Shown in pieces: positions 61,157-64,000 of a stretch of 64,000 nucleotides of DNA. Below the pieces are notes generated by a model that saw only the letters and a program-made list of their open reading frames with translations, ran no database searches and was not told where the DNA came from. Location of the stretch: contig NAJO01000053.1 of NCBI GenBank assembly GCA_002077065.1, positions 1-64,000 of the forward strand, read 5' to 3'. Each line of letters begins with the position of its first letter. Position 1 is the first letter of the stretch. A program made the translations under genes and the position numbers. The stretch comes from Cryoendolithus antarcticus. Taxonomy: Eukaryota > Ascomycota > Dothideomycetes > Cladosporiales > Cladosporiaceae.

Positions 61157-62508
61157 GACTTGATGTGCCGATGAGGGACAAATTTGGGTTTGATAATGTG
61201 TAGAAGGATGACTGGGGATGCTGAATTATTGGGATGGAATGGGAAGGAGATGCAGTTATATACGTCGCTCAGGAGTGCATGCTTGCCTGAATCGACCTTA
61301 GTAGACGTGCTCACTACAAGGCCAGACTTTGGCGCCAAGTTCACGGCTCGACAATAGCTGATGAGATGTAAGAGTGTCTTTCAGGCCTCCAGCGTCAAGG
61401 GTCCGTGCTCCGGTCGTAGGTCGTAGCACGAGAGCACGACTTACTCGCTAGTCTGTCCACGTCACTTGCGGAAAGAGCTTAGTCATTTGCCCTACTTGTT
61501 GATTTCACGACCCGCAGCGATGTGTCCCGTCGGGGTGAAGTACGGACGGATCTTGAGTGCAACGACGTTCCTCGTCCGGATACCCTTACGTTCAGGCATG
61601 CAAGCTGAGAGGTCGAGTGCTGTCAACGTCGGTGAAGCCGTGGGTTAGTGCGTGTGGGCGCCTTTGACGTGCCTAATGTGGAGGTTGCACATCGACCTCG
61701 AGGCGATGATCTCCAGTAGAGCATCGATTGATGCATGAGTACGGATGTAGTCAAATAGCACTTGTAAGCAGGGGGGTTGGTGCTACACTTCGGCTCGAAG
61801 TCCACACGCGGCTCAGATCGTTCGCGGGACCAGTGTATGGGGGCGTGGTCGTGGCTGAAGATTGCCAGATGGCCCGCCTTGGGTGTCTCTACGAGAGTGG
61901 TGAAAGTGCCGTAGGATGAGTGCGCATCGCAAGCAGCACAAGTCGATGGCGTCGGCACATCGGCATGTGTCCCCGCCGGAGCTCGGCAGATCATGACAGC
62001 CGCGTGGCCCACTTCGCGCGGTTCACACCCGCGCTGCACCTACCTTAATCACAGCCCTAATCACGCTGTGGACTGGCAAACAAGGCGTATCTTCTCGTGC
62101 TCGACACGCTCAAGGAGTGAACTGCACGGACTGGAACGCGGAATGCCCAGACTTACCACGCACGCATCGCTGAGCTTCTTGGACTTGCAGCGAACACGTG
62201 ACGGGGCAGAGACTACCGGCGAATAGCGAGGCTGTGCTGCAGCAACGGCGTCCCGTTGATACTACTCCAGAAACAACATTGACGACCAGACGGATCACGT
62301 GCCGGCGACGACACGCCTGAGATATCGGCGGGCCCTCCATTCACTGCAACGTGGACGCCTTCACCACTCACCTTCACCCGCGATCAGCGAGCAAGAGGCC
62401 TACCTCCCGCTCTGGAGCACAAACGCCGTCTCTGCCGACCGGGCAGCTAGAATACCCACACAACTTCATTCTCCACACCTGCCAGCCATCACTTTGTAGA
62501 CCCTCATC
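61157..62508. other. 1.35-kb divergent promoter region (AsaB-like / F-box gene)
   Basis: Longest divergent spacer in the window. A 35-codon minus-strand frame at 61492..61599 (MPERKGIRTRNVVALKIRPY...) looks protein-like, but I cannot tie it to an upstream exon or a family. Other frames look random. Confidence 0.5.
61256..61262 (-). promoter_or_regulatory. TATA box (TATATAA) of the AsaB-like gene
   Basis: TATATAA read on the minus strand about 100 bp upstream of the ATG at 61156. Most other genes here lack such a box. Confidence 0.5.
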
Positions 62509-64000
62509 ATGGCTCGTCCTCGCCGCCAGATCCGCCGCTCGAGCATCTCCTCCAACTCTTCCTCCTCAACATCTCCCGAGCGAACCCCAGACGACGATGG
62601 CGACTCCTTCATGCTGCAAGCAAACGACTCGCAATCATCGCTAGGCATAGACGTCTCGGCAGAGTCCATCTCGGAGGATGACTCGCACCGCCGGGAGTAC
62701 GAGGAGCGATGTCGCGTCTCGCCTGTCCACAGACTGCCAGCCGAGCTTCTCATCAGTGTCTTCTCGCGGCTCTCGTCCACGAAGGACCTCCTGACATGCA
62801 TGCTAGTCTCACAAGACTGGGCACGGAATAGTGTGGGCTTGCTATGGCATCGGCCAGCGATGGGCAAGTGGGAGGGCATACACAATGTTGTGCAATCATT
62901 GCGGAAATCGGACAAGGCGTTCGCATACCCGGATCTGGTCAGGCGGCTGAACATGTCCACGCTTGCGAGCCAAGTCAGCGACGGGACGTTGATCGGGATG
63001 ACAGACTGCAAGAGGGTGGAACGGCTGACGCTGACGAATTGCACCAAGCTTACAGACATCAGCCTGGCGCCACTGATAGAAGGGAACCGAAGTCTACTAG
63101 CGCTAGACATCACAGGCCTGGATCAGGTGACAGATCGAACGATGGTGGTAGTGGCGGACAACTGTCTGCGACTGCAAGGGTTAAACGTCACAAACTGTAA
63201 GAAGTTGACTGACCCCTCGATCATGGCAATCGCGAAGAACTGCCGCCACTTGAAACGCCTCAAGTTCAACGGCTGCATTCAGCTGACAGACTCCGCAATC
63301 CTCACAATCGCAGACCACGCCCGGCATCTGCTCGAAGTCGACCTCTACGGCCTGCAAAATGTAGAATCACCCGCCATCACAGCTCTCCTCACACAATGCC
63401 CTCATCTCCGGGAGATGCGTCTGGCGCACTGCTCACGCCTGGACGACTCCGCATTTCTCAACATCCCGAACGACCCAGACATGCCCATCTCTTTCGAGTC
63501 CCTCCGCATACTCGATCTCACCGACTGCGGCGAGCTAGGCGACAAGGGCGTGGAGCGTATCATTCAGACTTGTCCAAGACTTCGTAATCTGATCTTGGCC
63601 AAATGTCGACAGATCACCGACCGCTCTGTCTTCGCGATCACGAAGCTCGGGAAGAATCTGCACTACATTCATTTGGGACACTGTGCGAGAATAACAGATG
63701 CGAGTGTAGAGGCATTGGCAAAAGCTTGCAACCGCATTCGGTATATCGACCTGGCTTGCTGTAGTAATCTGACCGATCAGAGTGTGGTGAAGCTGGCGGG
63801 ACTGCCGAAGCTGAAGAGGATAGGCTTGGTGAAGTGCGCTGGGATCACCGATGCCAGTATCTTCTCATTGGCGATGGGCGAGATCCCCAGTCGAGGGCAC
63901 AGAAAAGTTCACAACATTAGTGTGCTGGAGCGAGTGCATCTCAGCTACTGTACCATGCTGACGCTTGACGTGAGTCTGCCTGATATTTATTCTCGTCACA
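62509..64000 (+). CDS. GRR1: F-box/LRR protein, GRR1-type SCF ubiquitin ligase subunit (5' part)
   Basis: Starts at ATG 62509 (MARPRRQIRRSSISS). Exon 1 is 62509..63969 (487 codons) and ends at a GTGAGT donor after MLTLD; the rest lies beyond the window. A Ser-rich N-terminus is followed by an F-box at ~73-115 (VHRLPAELLISVFSRLSSTK ... LVSQDWARN) that docks Skp1. At least ten leucine-rich repeats of the Cys-containing subtype follow (LTLTNCTKLTD, LNVTNCKKLTD, IHLGHCARITD, IDLACCSNLTD). Order and spacing match Grr1, which targets G1 cyclins and nutrient regulators for ubiquitination. Grr1 controls glucose sensing and sugar transporter expression in yeast; that link to the transporter here is only contextual. 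Confidence 0.93.
   Translation, partial: MARPRRQIRRSSISSNSSSSTSPERTPDDDGDSFMLQANDSQSSLGIDVSAESISEDDSHRREYEERCRVSPVHRLPAELLISVFSRLSSTKDLLTCMLVSQDWARNSVGLLWHRPAMGKWEGIHNVVQSLRKSDKAFAYPDLVRRLNMSTLASQVSDGTLIGMTDCKRVERLTLTNCTKLTDISLAPLIEGNRSLLALDITGLDQVTDRTMVVVADNCLRLQGLNVTNCKKLTDPSIMAIAKNCRHLKRLKFNGCIQLTDSAILTIADHARHLLEVDLYGLQNVESPAITALLTQCPHLREMRLAHCSRLDDSAFLNIPNDPDMPISFESLRILDLTDCGELGDKGVERIIQTCPRLRNLILAKCRQITDRSVFAITKLGKNLHYIHLGHCARITDASVEALAKACNRIRYIDLACCSNLTDQSVVKLAGLPKLKRIGLVKCAGITDASIFSLAMGEIPSRGHRKVHNISVLERVHLSYCTMLTLDVSLPDIYSRH

Noticed and set aside
61492..61599. 35-codon minus-strand frame MPERKGIRTRNVVALKIRPY...
   Set aside because: Protein-like and preceded by a possible acceptor (TTGACAG), but I could not find an upstream exon or family; kept only as a note.
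1..64000. tRNA, rRNA, CRISPR, transposon or RIP-degraded repeat
   Set aside because: I looked for B-box-like GGTTCGANNCC in spacers, inverted terminal repeats, integrase/reverse transcriptase motifs and AT-rich TpA-heavy tracts and saw none that hold up.

Overview
The window is nuclear DNA of a filamentous ascomycete fungus, most likely a dothideomycete. That placement is an inference from gene content and intron style; no rRNA or mitochondrial marker is present. Almost every gene has an ascomycete ortholog I recognise. Introns are short (45-170 nt), mostly with GTAAGT/GTACGT/GTATGT-type donors and CTGAC/CTAAC-like branch sites. I see no transposon, tRNA, rRNA or CRISPR array.

Layout. 0-10 kb: a truncated MDR oxidoreductase (-), Pol III subunit RPC11 (+), ribosomal protein eS7 (-), a HOS4-like ankyrin protein (-), ribosomal protein uL13 (-) and a membrane BAG/ubiquitin-like co-chaperone (+). 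10-30 kb: a 1669-aa membrane/coiled-coil/disordered protein of unknown function, biotin synthase, tRNA 2'-phosphotransferase, AP-1 gamma-adaptin (-), a mitochondrial Orc1-like AAA ATPase (-), CLU1 (+) and formyltetrahydrofolate deformylase (+). 30-45 kb: a 10-exon sugar transporter (-) with an abnormal splice donor, a 113-bp tandem duplication, a WHI5/NRM1-like repressor (-), an ALKBH6-like dioxygenase (+), a UDP-glycosyltransferase (-) divergent from an MFS permease (+), TIM14/PAM18 (-) divergent from RLP24 (+), and an 846-aa CDK-site-rich nuclear-type protein with internal repeats. 45-64 kb: a GCN4-type bZIP factor (-) with uORFs and a Gcn4-type site in its leader, an unknown multi-TM protein, a small paralog of the 1669-aa protein, complex I NDUFS5 (-), a GFD2-like DEDD-exonuclease-fold protein (-), branchpoint-binding protein MSL5/SF1 (+), a membrane-anchored duplicated amidohydrolase (+), a CmcJ/AsaB-like oxygenase (-) and the 5' part of a GRR1-type F-box/LRR protein (+).

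Most genes are housekeeping (translation, RNA processing, trafficking, mitochondria). They are packed with short intergenic spaces and several divergent promoters. The accessory-looking parts are the sugar transporter plus tandem duplication, the UGT/MFS pair, the amidohydrolase plus AsaB-like oxygenase, and the two paralogous proteins sharing an LDFS...DAGFTRWxWY module. That module is my best candidate for an undescribed family.

Exon coordinates below were deduced by hand from splice signals, reading phase and family similarity. Where stated, summed exons keep an open frame of plausible length.
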